Shown here: one piece after another, positions 33,410 through 43,258 of the stretch
Layout: the number at the start of each line of letters is the position of its first letter
Position numbering within the stretch: the first letter of the stretch is position 1
NCBI GenBank assembly: GCA_009594865.1
Contig: VOPT01000041.1
Span: 1-64,000, forward strand
Source: Nitrospira sp.
GTDB lineage: Bacteria; Nitrospirota; Nitrospiria; Nitrospirales; Nitrospiraceae
Reading direction: 5' to 3'
DNA length: 64,000 nt
Notes under the pieces: model-generated
What the model was told of the DNA's origin: nothing
Databases searched by the model: none
The model's input: the letters and a program-made list of their open reading frames with translations, nothing else
Program-made: the position numbers and the translations under genes

Positions 33410-33742
33410 TTAGGCCACGGGTCTGTGCTTGATCACGAATTGTTGGATGCGCTGCAGTTGCGGCGGCCGCATCACCAGGAACTCGACCCCGAACTCCCCG
33501 CCCCGCGCCCACCGGACAACGGCCTCCTCCACGCGAACAGGCCATTGATGTCCATCGGACAAAAACAGGGAGACTTTTATGCAGAGGCCCGGCGGCATCA
33601 CCTGCTCGGATTTTGCCATACATCCGGTAGAAGAGAGGTCCAGCACCTCGGCCTCCCCCTCGATCTCATCTTCGCCGACGAATTCAAGACGACAATCCGC
33701 CGCAACACGGCGGGACTTACGTAAGGTTCTGGTATCTTCCAC
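33410..33742 (-). CDS. PilZ-domain protein (first of three)
   Basis: This 110-residue protein is a single PilZ domain. The c-di-GMP binding elements are seen as RKSRR near the N-terminus and DLSSTGC (D/NxSxxG motif). The C-terminal strand EFGVEFLVM is typical. PilZ domains change partner activity on binding cyclic di-GMP, often in motility, secretion or polysaccharide output. The first motif is slightly altered (RxxxR is present as RKSRR), so ligand binding is likely but unproven. Two more PilZ genes lie within 2.1 kb. Confidence 0.85.
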   Translation of the reverse strand: MEDTRTLRKSRRVAADCRLEFVGEDEIEGEAEVLDLSSTGCMAKSEQVMPPGLCIKVSLFLSDGHQWPVRVEEAVVRWARGGEFGVEFLVMRPPQLQRIQQFVIKHRPVA

Positions 33743-33800
33743 CGGCTCTCCTCTTCGTCACCTGTCCCACGTCCGCCTCGATGACAACCATCCCCACCTC

Positions 33801-34178
33801 CTACTGGACCACCGCGGCAGAGGCGAGAAATTGGCGTAATCGATCCTGTTCGGCCGTACCCATCGAGACGAACTCCACCCCGAAAGATAGATCCTTGCCC
33901 CACCGCACCAGCGCCAGATCAACCGTCGTGGGAGAGGTCTCTCCCGGGATAAGAATAATCAGGGACATGGCATCCCCCACCTTCACCCCGGCGTCACTGC
34001 CGATCTTGCATCCGCCTGGCGACAGATTGAGAACCATCCCCTCCCCCTCCGTATCGCCATTAAAACTGAGGGTGGGAGCGAAAGGGGCAAATGACAGCAG
34101 ACAGGTCCGGGATACCGTACAGCGACGGTGCTGCCGGAGCTCAACTCGAACGGGAGAAGCCTGATTGTCTTGATCCAT
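33801..34178 (-). CDS. PilZ-domain protein (second of three)
   Basis: The 125-residue product consists of a PilZ domain with the arginine motif RQHRRCTV and the LNLSPGGCKIG loop, which matches NxSxxG. The C-terminal part (VDLALVRWGKDLSFGVEFVS) is close in pattern to its neighbours, suggesting duplication. The gap to the first PilZ gene is 58 bases on the same strand, so they may be cotranscribed. No other domain is present. Confidence 0.85.
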   Translation of the reverse strand: MDQDNQASPVRVELRQHRRCTVSRTCLLSFAPFAPTLSFNGDTEGEGMVLNLSPGGCKIGSDAGVKVGDAMSLIILIPGETSPTTVDLALVRWGKDLSFGVEFVSMGTAEQDRLRQFLASAAVVQ

Positions 34179-34322
34179 GGCGGAGGATGAGGCGGTCGTG
34201 TTCTGAAATCAGCCAACGCCAGTATACCGCAGGGAGCGGGAGACGCCGAATACTTCTGATGATTTCGCGGGCCATGGCGCGTGAGGAGCGAGGGGGCAGA
34301 ACAGCGTTCCGGGAAGAGCAGC

Positions 34323-35261
34323 CTACCGCCGATAAATCGGCGGTTCACCGGGAGGACGGCTTTTGAAGCGGCGATGCTGCCAGAAGTATTGTTCGGGCAC
34401 GCGGCGGACCGCGCCTTCGATCAACTGGTTGATGCGAGTGGCATCGGCCATCATTTCACCCGACGGAAAATGCTCGAGGGCTTCCCCCACCTCGATGTCA
34501 TAGCCGGAGCCATCGGCCCGGCGATAGTAAAAGCAGGGAACGACCGCGGCACCGCTGACTTTGGCCAGGCGAGACGTCGCGGTGAGCGACGACGCCGGCA
34601 CGCCGAAAAATGGAGCGAACACGCTGCGCTTCGAGCCGGCATCGATGTCAGGCGCGTACCAGACCACCTGGTTCCTGGCCAATGCGCGGAGGATGCCCCG
34701 CATATCCCGATGTTGAATCAGTTCCGAATAGTACCGGCTCCGGCACCGGTTCGCGACCCTATCGGCCACGACATCATTCTGTGGTCGATAGACGATGGCG
34801 ACCGGCTGCTCCAGCGCCATGAACCGGCCGGCCAGTTCCGCCGCATGCAAATGCGCTCCGCAGAGCAGCACGCCGCGCCCCAGACGGAGCGCGTCGCGGA
34901 TATGCGCTAAGCCCTTGATCGTGCACTCGCAATGTTCCCGGGGATCCTTCGCCCACCAGGCCATCGCGATCTCCAGCACGCCCATCCCCATCGATTCGAA
35001 CGAGTGCAGCGCAACCTTATTGCGCTCCTCGATCGACTGCTCGGGGAAACAGAGAGCCAGATTGATCCGGACGATGTCGCGGCGCTTTGTGAGAAGGCCG
35101 TGGAGAATGCGCCCGCACTGACGCCCAAATGCGAGCTGGGCACGATAGGGAAGCCACGAGAGCAATCGAAACAGCGCGATGCCGACCCAGGTGGGCCAAT
35201 ACATCGGATGATAGGCACTGCGTGGACGGCGCCGCGTATGTTTTGCCTGTGAGTTGGACAT
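34323..35261 (-). CDS. LpxL/HtrB-family lysophospholipid or lipid A acyltransferase
   Basis: This 312-residue protein has a basic N-terminus, a membrane-associated segment and the acyltransferase motif H-x4-E in GAHLHAAELAGRF. IVYRPQNDVVADRV, VVWYAPDID, VFAPFFGVPAS and PEQYFWQHRRFKSRP complete the LpxL pattern. Such enzymes add secondary acyl chains to lipid A at the inner membrane. The usual HFxxxE is HLHAAE here, and the substrate (lipid A or ornithine lipid) cannot be fixed. It sits between PilZ genes. Confidence 0.9.
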   Translation of the reverse strand: MSNSQAKHTRRRPRSAYHPMYWPTWVGIALFRLLSWLPYRAQLAFGRQCGRILHGLLTKRRDIVRINLALCFPEQSIEERNKVALHSFESMGMGVLEIAMAWWAKDPREHCECTIKGLAHIRDALRLGRGVLLCGAHLHAAELAGRFMALEQPVAIVYRPQNDVVADRVANRCRSRYYSELIQHRDMRGILRALARNQVVWYAPDIDAGSKRSVFAPFFGVPASSLTATSRLAKVSGAAVVPCFYYRRADGSGYDIEVGEALEHFPSGEMMADATRINQLIEGAVRRVPEQYFWQHRRFKSRPPGEPPIYRR

Positions 35262-35433
35262 GGCTAAACGGGTCAGCCATTGTAGGGAAACGGAACGAGG
35301 AGCGCAATCTCGAAGGACAGGGACGCCGCGCGAGCGTACACCCCGTCTGTGTGGAAGTGGGCGCGGATTGGAAGGAGCCCTTCTCTCGAAAGCGGTCTAC
35401 CCGTCGGGCACAAACGCGAACCGCCCCGGCTCG

Positions 35434-35814
35434 TTAGGCCGCCGGCTTTGTGGCCATGGTGATGAACTTTCGCAAGCGCATTTCAGCGACCGGTGACAGG
35501 TCGACAAATTCTAAACCATAGACCTGCTCCCGCTCCCACCGCACCGTGGCTTTCTCCACGGTCATCGGCGAGACCTGATTGGGCAGGGACAGACTCACCG
35601 ATACTCGATCACCGCGCTGGATTCCCGCTTCGCTCATCACCTTCGCCCCTCGCATCGACACATCGAAGACGACACCGATCCCCTCGCCTCCGCGACCGAG
35701 CCATTTGGCCAGACCCAATCGAGATAACGAACAGGCGAACGGCGCCGGCACACGCAACCGCGGGTGCTGACGTAAGTCGACGGCAAACTGTTCCTGCCCC
35801 GTAGTCCCACTCAT
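35434..35814 (-). CDS. PilZ-domain protein (third of three)
   Basis: The frame reaches 35862, but ATG 35812-35814 follows GGGAGGGTACGT, a strong ribosome-binding site, so I choose it. The 126-residue PilZ domain has RQHPRLRVPAPF (RxxxR) and DVSMRGAKVMS (DxSxxG), both intact for c-di-GMP binding. The end, YGLEFVDLSPVAEMRLRKFI, resembles the other two PilZ proteins. It is separated from the acyltransferase gene by 170 bases with no other gene. Confidence 0.85.
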   Translation of the reverse strand: MSGTTGQEQFAVDLRQHPRLRVPAPFACSLSRLGLAKWLGRGGEGIGVVFDVSMRGAKVMSEAGIQRGDRVSVSLSLPNQVSPMTVEKATVRWEREQVYGLEFVDLSPVAEMRLRKFITMATKPAA

Positions 35815-35976
35815 ACGTACCCTCCCGTATGCCTTAGGGCCACTGTATCGCAGTCGCCGCACTTCGAAAATAAAATATCGAAATCACACGATTGCAAGAG
35901 CAAGGACTGGAGTGACCGATGGGAAGGGTCGACCGGGCGGGTCAGATCGCTGCCCGGTCGTCAATCGATGCAGGGA

Positions 35977-36336
35977 TTACCGCCGATGCTTGCCTCGTTG
36001 TTGCATCATGTCGGCGCAGGCGGGGGACAACTCCTGCGTATGCTCTCTCAAGCAATGCATGATCCGCCCCTCTCCGGCTTTTACCCCCGCACACAATTTC
36101 TTCACATCGTCGGCGCAGGCCTTCCTTCCTGGACGACCTCCACGGCCTTGCCCTTCCGGTCCCTTCCCGGTGCTGCCGGGTGCATCGGAAGAAGCTGCCG
36201 GCTGTTCCTGACCCGATGCAGGAGATGGATCGGATGCGGCTTTCGCCGGGTCAGACAGCCCCGACAGACCGATCACGACACAGATCCAGAGCACCATCCA
36301 TATCGCCTTTCGTAGATACCTTCGGGCAGTCGGCAT
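35977..36336 (-). CDS. Small exported protein with a cysteine-rich (GLG1/FGFR-type) repeat
   Basis: The start at ATG 36334-36336 is fixed by AGGAGGAGGAG just upstream. The 119-residue product has a signal peptide or anchor (KAIWMVLWICVVIGLSGL), a Gly/Pro/Ser-rich linker and a C-terminal repeat with cysteines at CADDVKKLCAGVKAGEG, MHCLREH and SPACADM. The pattern C-x7-C-x12-C-x10-C matches the repeat in the larger protein at 8977-9585. It probably folds with disulphides in the periplasm. Function is unknown. Confidence 0.78.
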   Translation of the reverse strand: MPTARRYLRKAIWMVLWICVVIGLSGLSDPAKAASDPSPASGQEQPAASSDAPGSTGKGPEGQGRGGRPGRKACADDVKKLCAGVKAGEGRIMHCLREHTQELSPACADMMQQRGKHRR

Positions 36337-36513
36337 AGTCTCCTCCTCCTTCGTTGTTGATGCCACGATCCGTATCCGGATTATGGCGCAGAAATGGAAT
36401 GTTCTCAGCCCCGCTCGATTCAACGCGGTCAGCGGCGGACGGTTGACAAAAGGCCAGCAACCGGTCGGCTCTGCACAACCTCGTTCACACGCGAGACACG
36501 AGCGCATAGCCCC

Positions 36514-36542
36514 TTGCGAAATGTCTTCCGCTTGACTATTGT
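36514..36542 (+). promoter_or_regulatory. Candidate promoter for the desaturase gene, transcript likely leaderless
   Basis: TTGCGA at 36514-36519, a 17-base spacer and TATTGT at 36537-36542. The ATG at 36549 falls at the predicted transcription start and has no ribosome-binding site before it. Confidence 0.4.
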
Positions 36543-36548
36543 AGCGAC

Positions 36549-37418
36549 ATGCAACACGTTTCCCCGCCCCCGGTTCCGGCGCACATCGTCCACCGCGTGC
36601 ATCATAAGTTCTGGACCTATCTTCTCTTCTGGTCGATCGTCGCAGGCTCGGTGATCTGCGTCCCGGGTTATGGACTCCTCTATGGATATTCCTGGCTGGA
36701 TTGGACGATGTTTGCCGTCCTATATGTCCTGACCGGCCTGGGCATCACCGTCGGATACCACCGGCTCTTGACGCATCGCAGTTTCGAATGTCCCGATTGG
36801 GTGAAAGGTTGCCTGCTGATCGCCGGTGGCTGGGCCCTGCAGAACTCCGGCGCGAAATGGACGGCGGATCATTTGCGCCATCATGCGCATTGTGATGATC
36901 CTGCTGATCCGTACAATGCCAAGCGGGGATTTTGGTATAGCCATTGCGGCTGGCTCCTCAATCCCGTCCCCTGTAATGATGAACGATTCGGCTCCCGCGT
37001 GATGCAAGACCCCGTGGCCATGTGGCAACACCGCAACTATGCAGCCATCGTCGTGGTCGGCCTTGCCCTCCCCTTTGTCATTGGTTTCCTCCATAACGGA
37101 TGGCAGGGTGGAATCGGAGGGTTCATGCTGGCCGGCGTCGGCCGCACGTTTGCGGTCCTGAATTCGACCTTCTGTATCAATTCGGTCTGCCACATCTGGG
37201 GCGAGCAGCCCTACGGCACGTCCGATTCGAGCCGCAATTCCTGGTTCGTCTCCCTGCTGACCTTCGGCGAGGGGTATCACAATTACCACCATACCTACCC
37301 GAGCGATTACCGTAATGGACCTCTTTGGTACAATTTCGATCCATCGAAGTGGCTGATCTATACCTTGTCGAAGTTAGGGCTGGCCTCCTCGCTCCGGACC
37401 GCCTCATCCGGTAATTGA
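36549..37418 (+). CDS. Acyl-lipid/acyl-CoA delta-9-type fatty acid desaturase
   Basis: The 289-residue membrane enzyme has the three histidine boxes of front-line stearoyl-type desaturases: HRLLTH (71-76), HLRHH (108-112) and HNYHH near residue 245. About four membrane helices surround them. WTADHLRHHAHCDDPADPYN, GFWYSHCGWLL and GEGYHNYHHTYPSDYRNG are typical. It introduces a cis double bond into acyl chains using a di-iron centre and oxygen. This implies aerobic membrane-fluidity control. Confidence 0.93.
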   Translation: MQHVSPPPVPAHIVHRVHHKFWTYLLFWSIVAGSVICVPGYGLLYGYSWLDWTMFAVLYVLTGLGITVGYHRLLTHRSFECPDWVKGCLLIAGGWALQNSGAKWTADHLRHHAHCDDPADPYNAKRGFWYSHCGWLLNPVPCNDERFGSRVMQDPVAMWQHRNYAAIVVVGLALPFVIGFLHNGWQGGIGGFMLAGVGRTFAVLNSTFCINSVCHIWGEQPYGTSDSSRNSWFVSLLTFGEGYHNYHHTYPSDYRNGPLWYNFDPSKWLIYTLSKLGLASSLRTASSGN

Positions 37419-37710
37419 ACGGTCCATGGCGACGTGTCACACCTCTATGCCGCCTCAAAACTATTTTTTCGGCAGACCTTAAACTGGTAGTAATCGCCTC
37501 ACCCATCTGTTACGATGCAGAGTGATCTTATGACGGGCCGCATAAGCATCACGGTTTTTTGATGGCCCATCACCGATATTGTTTGTTACCGAGAAGTTGA
37601 TCGGAAGTCAGACCCAAGTCGCCCCTACCACCGCGCCTTCGGCCCGCTCATTCCCCTCATATGCCTGTTCTCGTGTCGCCGACAATGTCACATTTCAAAA
37701 GGAGACCCCT
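37419..37710. other. Gap and long leader of the RRM gene
   Basis: No gene is visible in this 290-base stretch. It contains an AT-richer block (AAACTATTTTTTCGG near 37457) and a TTACGATG stretch near 37510. The ribosome-binding site AAAAGGAG lies just before 37711. An unusually long untranslated leader is typical of cold-shock-type RNA-binding protein genes, so a structured regulatory leader is possible. Confidence 0.4.
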
Positions 37711-38031
37711 ATGGGTAACAAATTGTATGTCGGCGGACTGCCGTATGCTGCCACTGAATCGCAACTGAGCAACTTGTTTTCCGCTCATGGCACCGTTGAA
37801 TCGGCGCGCGTGATCACGGACAAGTTCACCGGACAATCACGCGGCTTCGGCTTCGTGGAAATGTCCACGGCGGAAGAAGCCAAGGCAGCCATCACAGCAT
37901 TGAACGGCTCGGACATGGACGGCCGGCAACTCACCGTCAATGAAGCCAAGCCCCAAGAAGCTCGCTCCGGTGGCGGCGGGGGTGGACGGTTCGGCGGCGG
38001 CGACAACCGCGGCGGACGCAACCGCTTCTAA
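37711..38031 (+). CDS. RRM-domain RNA-binding protein (cyanobacterial Rbp/cold-shock type)
   Basis: AAAAGGAG precedes ATG 37711; an upstream in-frame extension is not needed. The 106-residue protein is a single RNA-recognition motif (2-80) with RNP2 KLYVGGLPY and RNP1 SRGFGFVEM. A glycine/arginine-rich tail (GGGGGGRFGGG, NRGGRNRF) follows. Such proteins bind single-stranded RNA, act as RNA chaperones and are often cold-induced. A strong terminator follows directly, so it is monocistronic. Confidence 0.93.
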   Translation: MGNKLYVGGLPYAATESQLSNLFSAHGTVESARVITDKFTGQSRGFGFVEMSTAEEAKAAITALNGSDMDGRQLTVNEAKPQEARSGGGGGGRFGGGDNRGGRNRF

Positions 38032-38058
38032 TTCATGACGAGATCCGTCTCGTCTCCG

Positions 38059-38095
38059 AAGGGGCGCTTCATCCGAAGCGCCCCTTTTCTTTTTC
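38059..38095 (+). terminator. Rho-independent terminator after the RRM gene
   Basis: A 10-base-pair perfect stem (38061-38070 with 38075-38084, GGGGCGCTTC) closes a four-base loop. A TTTTCTTTTT run follows. With the flanking A/T pairs it also works in reverse for the convergent arfB gene. Confidence 0.92.
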
Positions 38096-38104
38096 CCCGA
38101 CCCG

Positions 38105-38521
38105 TCACTGTTCCTGAGGCCGGCTGCGCAAAGATTTGAGCTGACCTCGTTTCGATTTATCCTCCAACCGTCTTTTCTTGGACCCTTTGGTCGGCGTGGT
38201 GGGGCGACGCGGTATCCGCGGAGTTGCCGCCTGTCGAATCAAGTCCGCAAGCCGTTCCAAGGCCAGTGCACGGTTCCGCTCTTGGCTCCGCGAGTCCTGC
38301 GCCTTGATGATGATCACCCCTTCACGCGAGATACGATGATCACGCACCTCTAAGAGACGGTGTTTGTAAAAGGGGGGAAGGGAGGACGCACGGATATCGA
38401 ACCGGAGGTGAATCGCGGACGAGACCTTGTTGACGTGTTGCCCGCCGGCGCCTTGCGCCCGCATCGCCGTCAATTCAATCTCCTCATCCGGAATCGAGAC
38501 ATGTGTTGAAATGGTCACCAT
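38105..38521 (-). CDS. arfB: Ribosome-rescue peptidyl-tRNA hydrolase ArfB (YaeJ)
   Basis: This 138-residue protein has the catalytic GGQ (26-28) in [16 protein letters not shown], as in class I release factors. A basic unstructured tail rich in Lys/Arg ([20 protein letters not shown]) enters the empty mRNA channel of stalled ribosomes. ArfB hydrolyses peptidyl-tRNA on ribosomes lacking a stop codon. Length and tail fit ArfB rather than the longer release factors. It converges with the RRM gene on the shared terminator. Confidence 0.94.
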   Translation of the reverse strand: MVTISTHVSIPDEEIELTAMRAQGAGGQHVNKVSSAIHLRFDIRASSLPPFYKHRLLEVRDHRISREGVIIIKAQDSRSQERNRALALERLADLIRQAATPRIPRRPTTPTKGSKKRRLEDKSKRGQLKSLRSRPQEQ

Positions 38522-38675
38522 CGCGTTCTGTCCACCTGGAGGATGGTCCGAACCTACCTGGACGCCGGCCCGGAGTCAATCGAACGCAGGCCTGGAGAGG
38601 AAACCGCCTCCCCCTCGTGCATCTGCCTGTCTGAACAGGTTAAACTAGTAAGGTATTTCCCTCCCATCACCTGAC

Positions 38676-40454
38676 ATGATTGCGTTCTCGACAACAACCG
38701 TGCAGCCCCCAGCATTCAATACCAACGGCCGGTGGACGGAACGCCTATTGCCGACCCTTCTCGTGCTGTGTTTTTTCATCGCCACCGCCTTGGGGTTGTA
38801 TGCGCTGTCTTTCCTGCGCGCCATGCTGGTCGAGGAACGAGGAAACGAACTTGCCATGAACGCCGCGGCCGTCGCAGACACTGTCGATCGCGTCTTATTC
38901 GAGCGCTATGGCGATATCCAGTTGTTTGCCAACGACGGGGTGATCCGGGAAGGCACATCGGAAGAAAGAACCGCCCGGCTCCAGCATTACCACCGGCTCT
39001 ACTGGTATTACAGCTGGCTGGGCATCACCGATGCCGACGGAACGGTGATCGCGGCTACCGACACCCACCCCACGCCAACCGCCGCACCGATCAATCGTGC
39101 GGCCTTCGAGGCCGTTCGGCAGTCAGGAAACATCCACTTGGAACCGGTGTCCCCTTCGGCCGGGGAAAAATCGGTCGGATACATGGCACCGATCTACGGG
39201 GCGCGAGGAGCGTTTCGTGGGGTGGTAGCCAGCCGGGTTCCGATCGAAAATCTTCGCTCGATCTTCGAACAGGAAGGCAGACTGCGGTACGGCCAAGCCC
39301 CCTATGACTGGTTGCTGCTCACCCGGGACGGAGCCATCATCAGCGAAAAACAGGTCCCAGCGGACAGTGCGAAGGGACCAGCGGTCCTGGAGATTCCCTC
39401 GAGATCCCGAGCGGCCTCGGACCGGAACCAGTCGGGATTTCTCGAAGAGGTCCACCACCGCCGCGGGCACTCGGTTGTCACCGGGTATGCCTCGACCAGA
39501 GGCTATCGGGAATTTCCAGGCTTTGACTGGATTGTGTTGTTCCGTCAAGGCCATGACCAAATCTATGCGCCTGTCGATCGCCTGCTCTGGACGGTCGGCG
39601 GCATCGGCCTCCTCGTCATCCTGCCCTTGACGGGATTCGGCATCCTGGTTTCGTGGAAATTGGGGCGTGAACGATCCGAACTCATTAAAACGCGGCAGGA
39701 CCTTGAGAAATCCGTGGCCGAGCTGGGACGCTCCAATGCCGATCTCCAGCAATTCGCCTATGTGGCCTCGCACGATCTCCAGGAGCCGCTACGCATGGTG
39801 AGCAGTTACACCCAACTCCTCGCCAAGCGTTATCGAGGGAAACTGGACGCCGATGCGGATGAATTCATCGCCTATGCCGTCGATGGCGCCACTCGCATGC
39901 AACGGCTGATTCAGGACCTGCTCGCCTATTCCCGGGTCAGCACGGGAAGCCAGCCGTTTGAGCCCACGCCCATGGGAGCCGTGCTCTCCTATGCGATGGA
40001 CAATCTTCTGAGCGCCATCAAGGAAAACCAGGCCGTCATCACCCACGACCGGTTGCCGACGGTCAGGGGCGATGCCAAACAGTTGGCGCAGGTCTTTCAG
40101 AATCTTCTGAGCAATGCCCTCAAGTTTCACGGCGACCAGCCGCCACGCATCCACGTATCGGCTCAACGGAAAGAGGAGGAATGGCTTTTTTCGGTTCGCG
40201 ATGAGGGGATCGGTATTGACCCGCAATTTGCCGGACGGATTTTTGTCATTTTCCAACGGCTCCATACGAGGGCGGAATACCCCGGAACCGGCATTGGCCT
40301 GGCGATCTGCAAGAAGATTGTCGAACGTCACGGGGGTCGCATGTGGGTGGAGTCTGAAACGGGGAAAGGGGCGACCTTCTGGTTCAGCATTCTCGACCCG
40401 TCGCCGAAGACCTCCAACACTCGTTCGGAAGGTGAGACAACAAGAGTCGAATGA
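38676..40454 (+). CDS. Membrane sensor histidine kinase with extracytoplasmic Cache-type domain
   Basis: The 592-residue kinase has a membrane helix (about 27-48), a periplasmic sensing domain (about 50-300) with a PAS-like fold ([40 protein letters not shown]), a second helix (about 305-328), a coiled coil, HisKA with phospho-His366 in [12 protein letters not shown], and HATPase motifs ([30 protein letters not shown]). The HDLQEPLR type usually pairs with Rcp1-like single-domain regulators, and exactly such a gene follows. The ligand is unknown. Confidence 0.92.
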   Translation: MIAFSTTTVQPPAFNTNGRWTERLLPTLLVLCFFIATALGLYALSFLRAMLVEERGNELAMNAAAVADTVDRVLFERYGDIQLFANDGVIREGTSEERTARLQHYHRLYWYYSWLGITDADGTVIAATDTHPTPTAAPINRAAFEAVRQSGNIHLEPVSPSAGEKSVGYMAPIYGARGAFRGVVASRVPIENLRSIFEQEGRLRYGQAPYDWLLLTRDGAIISEKQVPADSAKGPAVLEIPSRSRAASDRNQSGFLEEVHHRRGHSVVTGYASTRGYREFPGFDWIVLFRQGHDQIYAPVDRLLWTVGGIGLLVILPLTGFGILVSWKLGRERSELIKTRQDLEKSVAELGRSNADLQQFAYVASHDLQEPLRMVSSYTQLLAKRYRGKLDADADEFIAYAVDGATRMQRLIQDLLAYSRVSTGSQPFEPTPMGAVLSYAMDNLLSAIKENQAVITHDRLPTVRGDAKQLAQVFQNLLSNALKFHGDQPPRIHVSAQRKEEEWLFSVRDEGIGIDPQFAGRIFVIFQRLHTRAEYPGTGIGLAICKKIVERHGGRMWVESETGKGATFWFSILDPSPKTSNTRSEGETTRVE

Positions 40455-40485
40455 TTCACGTTCACAAGCCAAAGGAGCCATCACG

Positions 40486-40950
40486 ATGGTCGTCCCCGAA
40501 CTGGTGAAGCCGATTGAAATTCTCCTGGTGGAAGACAATCCCGGAGACGTTCGTTTGACCATCGAGGCCTTGAAGGAGGCCAAGGTGATCAATCATCTGA
40601 CGGTCGTGAAGGACGGAGTCGAGGCCTTGACCTTCCTCCGGCGGCAGGGCTCCTATACCGCGGCGCCGCGTCCGCACCTCATCGTCCTGGATCTGAACCT
40701 GCCCAGAAAAGACGGCCGCGAAGTGCTCGCCGATATCAAGGCCGACGACAATTTGAAGCGCATCCCGGTGGTGGTGCTCACGACCTCGCAAGACGAACAG
40801 GATGTGCTGAAAAGTTATAATCTCCATGCCAACTGCTACATCACGAAGCCGGTCGACCTGGACCAGTTCGTGCGGGTGGTGCGTTCGATCGAAGACTTCT
40901 GGCTGGGGATCGTGGTGTTGCCGATCTCCCATCAGCATGGAGCCGCATGA
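40486..40950 (+). CDS. Rcp1-type single-domain response regulator
   Basis: AAAGGAG sets the ATG at 40486. The 154-residue protein is a receiver domain with EDNPGD acidic residues, phospho-acceptor Asp69 in [16 protein letters not shown] and the conserved KPVDLDQF Lys. It has no output domain and resembles Rcp1, the partner of phytochrome-type kinases. It probably takes the phosphate from the preceding kinase. It overlaps the following hybrid kinase by ATGA, forming a coupled relay. Confidence 0.93.
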   Translation: MVVPELVKPIEILLVEDNPGDVRLTIEALKEAKVINHLTVVKDGVEALTFLRRQGSYTAAPRPHLIVLDLNLPRKDGREVLADIKADDNLKRIPVVVLTTSQDEQDVLKSYNLHANCYITKPVDLDQFVRVVRSIEDFWLGIVVLPISHQHGAA

Positions 40951-43190
40951 CGAGCCGGCCGATCCATGTCCTGTTGATTGAAGATAACCCGGGAGACATT
41001 CGCCTGGTGCGTGAGCTCTTCGCGCAAACCAGTGGCGGACAGTTCACCCTTACGCACGTGGGCCGTCTCGATGCGGGGATCCGATCTCTGAGCGAATCCC
41101 TGATCGATGTGATTCTGCTAGATCTCTCCTTGCCCGACAGCCAGGGCATTGAAACCCTGATCAGGATGCATGCCGCAGCGCATGGGATTCCAATTGTGTT
41201 GATGACCGGCCTGGAAGATGAAGAATTAGGGCTTCACCTCATTCAGGCGGGAGCACAAGATTACCTGATCAAGGGACAGACATCGGCCCCACTTCTCGCG
41301 CGCGCGTTGCGGTATGCCGTCGGCCGCAAGCGCCTTGAAGAAGAACTGCGCGAACAGACGCGGTTCCTCCAATCGGTCCTGAACAGCATGGCCGACGGAG
41401 TGGTAATGGCCGATCACACCGGCACCTTTCGAGTCTGGAATCCCGCTGCCGAACACATCCTGGGAAGTGGCCCGGCCACACGGACCGTCGGCCAATGGTC
41501 CAATGACTTCACCATCTTTCTTCCTGACAAGGTGACACCCTGCCCGGCTCAGGACATTCCGCTTGCCCGGGCCATTCGTGGAGAATCCGTCACCGGTGCG
41601 ACACTGTTCCTCAAGCGTCGGAATCAGCGCGACGACCAATGGCTCGATGTGTCCGCCCGGCCTTTACGGGACGAGATGGGACTGATCAAAGGCGGAGTGG
41701 TGGTCTTTCGCGATATCTCCGAAACCAGACGCACCGATGAAGCGCTCCGGGACAGCGAGAACCGCTTTCGGGCAATCATGGATCACAGTCCTGCCCTGAT
41801 CTTCATCAAAGATCTGGAGGGCCGATACCTCCAAGCCAACCGGCAATTTGAAACGGTTTCCCATGTGGCGCAGAAAGATCTGGTCGGCAAAACGGACGAG
41901 GACATCTTTGCGCCAGTCCAGGCTGAGGCATTTCGCGCGAATGACCGGAAGGTGCTGGACGCCGACGCGCCGATGCGTTTCGAAGAAACGGCGTTGCACG
42001 ACGATGGCCTCCACACCAGTATTGTGGTCAAGTTTCCTTTGCGGAACGCTGAAGGCCGCTGCTACGCGCTCTGCGGCATCGCCACCGACATCACCGATAA
42101 ACAACGGGCGGAAGAAGTCCGCCAACAACTCGCCAAAGACCGTCTCCTCCTGCTGGAATCCACGGGGGAGGGCATTTATGGCCTGGATCGACAGGGCCGT
42201 TGCACGTTTATCAATTCGGCCGCATCGCGCATGCTAGGGTACTCTCCCGATGAACTGCTGTGCCAGGACATGCATGAACGTATTCATCACTCTCTGCGCG
42301 ACGGCGCCACCTATCCCCGGAGGCGCTGCCATATCCACGAAACACTGGCGGATGGAACAGGCCGCAAGATCGATGATGAAGTGTACTGGCGCAAGGACGG
42401 GACATCATTCCCGGTGGAGTACTCCTCCTTCCCGGTGATCGAACAGGGGCAGGTCACCGGCGCCGTGGTAGTCTTTCTTGACATTACCGATCGCAAACTG
42501 GCTGAGCAGCAACTGACCGCCTCGCATGATCAGCTGAGAAATCTGAGCGCCCGCCTGGAATCCGTGCGGGAGGAGGAACGGATTCTGATCGCCCGCGAGA
42601 TCCATGACGAACTCGGCCAGTCGTTAACCGGCGTGAAGCTTGAACTCTCCCTGTTGCGCGATCAGCTCCCCGACGTGACGCCGACTGTGCACACGCGCCT
42701 CGAATCTATTTCCGAACTCATCGACGCCACGATCCAGTCCGTGCGCAGAATCGCCACGGAACTGCGCCCCATTGTCCTCGATCAACTCGGCCTGATCCCG
42801 GCCATTGAATGGCAGACGCACGAATTTCAGTCACGCACCGGCATACAATGCCGGCTCGACGTCTACTTGCGGTCTGCGTCCCTGTCGCAGACCGCATCGA
42901 CCGCCATGTTCAGAATTTTTCAGGAAATCCTGACCAATGTGGTGCGCCATGCGAAAGCCTCCCTCGTCGAAATCACCCTTCAGGAGCAGGCAGGCGGGCT
43001 GGTCCTTGAAGTGCGCGACAACGGGCGAGGCATCACGGACACCGAGCTGGCCGATCCCCAATCCCTGGGCTTGGTGGGTATGCGCGAACGCGCCCTGCTG
43101 CTCGGCGGCAACATCACATTCTCTGGACATAGCGAATCGGGCACCACGGTACGAGTGAGGATTCCGCTTGAACAACCATCCTACGAGTGA
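40947..43190 (+). CDS. Receiver-PAS-PAS-PAS NarX-type sensor histidine kinase
   Basis: This 747-residue cytoplasmic protein has an N-terminal receiver (1-125, acceptor Asp59 in [12 protein letters not shown]) and three PAS domains (about 135-255, 265-385, 390-515). HisKA_3 follows with His553 in [19 protein letters not shown], then a C-terminal HATPase ([29 protein letters not shown]). HisKA_3 kinases phosphorylate NarL/LuxR-type regulators, and one follows at once. A receiver at the front means that an upstream kinase or the Rcp1 step can feed in. No membrane segment is present. Confidence 0.92.
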   Translation: MTSRPIHVLLIEDNPGDIRLVRELFAQTSGGQFTLTHVGRLDAGIRSLSESLIDVILLDLSLPDSQGIETLIRMHAAAHGIPIVLMTGLEDEELGLHLIQAGAQDYLIKGQTSAPLLARALRYAVGRKRLEEELREQTRFLQSVLNSMADGVVMADHTGTFRVWNPAAEHILGSGPATRTVGQWSNDFTIFLPDKVTPCPAQDIPLARAIRGESVTGATLFLKRRNQRDDQWLDVSARPLRDEMGLIKGGVVVFRDISETRRTDEALRDSENRFRAIMDHSPALIFIKDLEGRYLQANRQFETVSHVAQKDLVGKTDEDIFAPVQAEAFRANDRKVLDADAPMRFEETALHDDGLHTSIVVKFPLRNAEGRCYALCGIATDITDKQRAEEVRQQLAKDRLLLLESTGEGIYGLDRQGRCTFINSAASRMLGYSPDELLCQDMHERIHHSLRDGATYPRRRCHIHETLADGTGRKIDDEVYWRKDGTSFPVEYSSFPVIEQGQVTGAVVVFLDITDRKLAEQQLTASHDQLRNLSARLESVREEERILIAREIHDELGQSLTGVKLELSLLRDQLPDVTPTVHTRLESISELIDATIQSVRRIATELRPIVLDQLGLIPAIEWQTHEFQSRTGIQCRLDVYLRSASLSQTASTAMFRIFQEILTNVVRHAKASLVEITLQEQAGGLVLEVRDNGRGITDTELADPQSLGLVGMRERALLLGGNITFSGHSESGTTVRVRIPLEQPSYE

Positions 43191-43258
43191 GTCCGAAGCA
43201 GGCTTGGGCCATACTGACCGGTCCCCCTTTGGACCAGACGCAACAGATGGAGCACATC

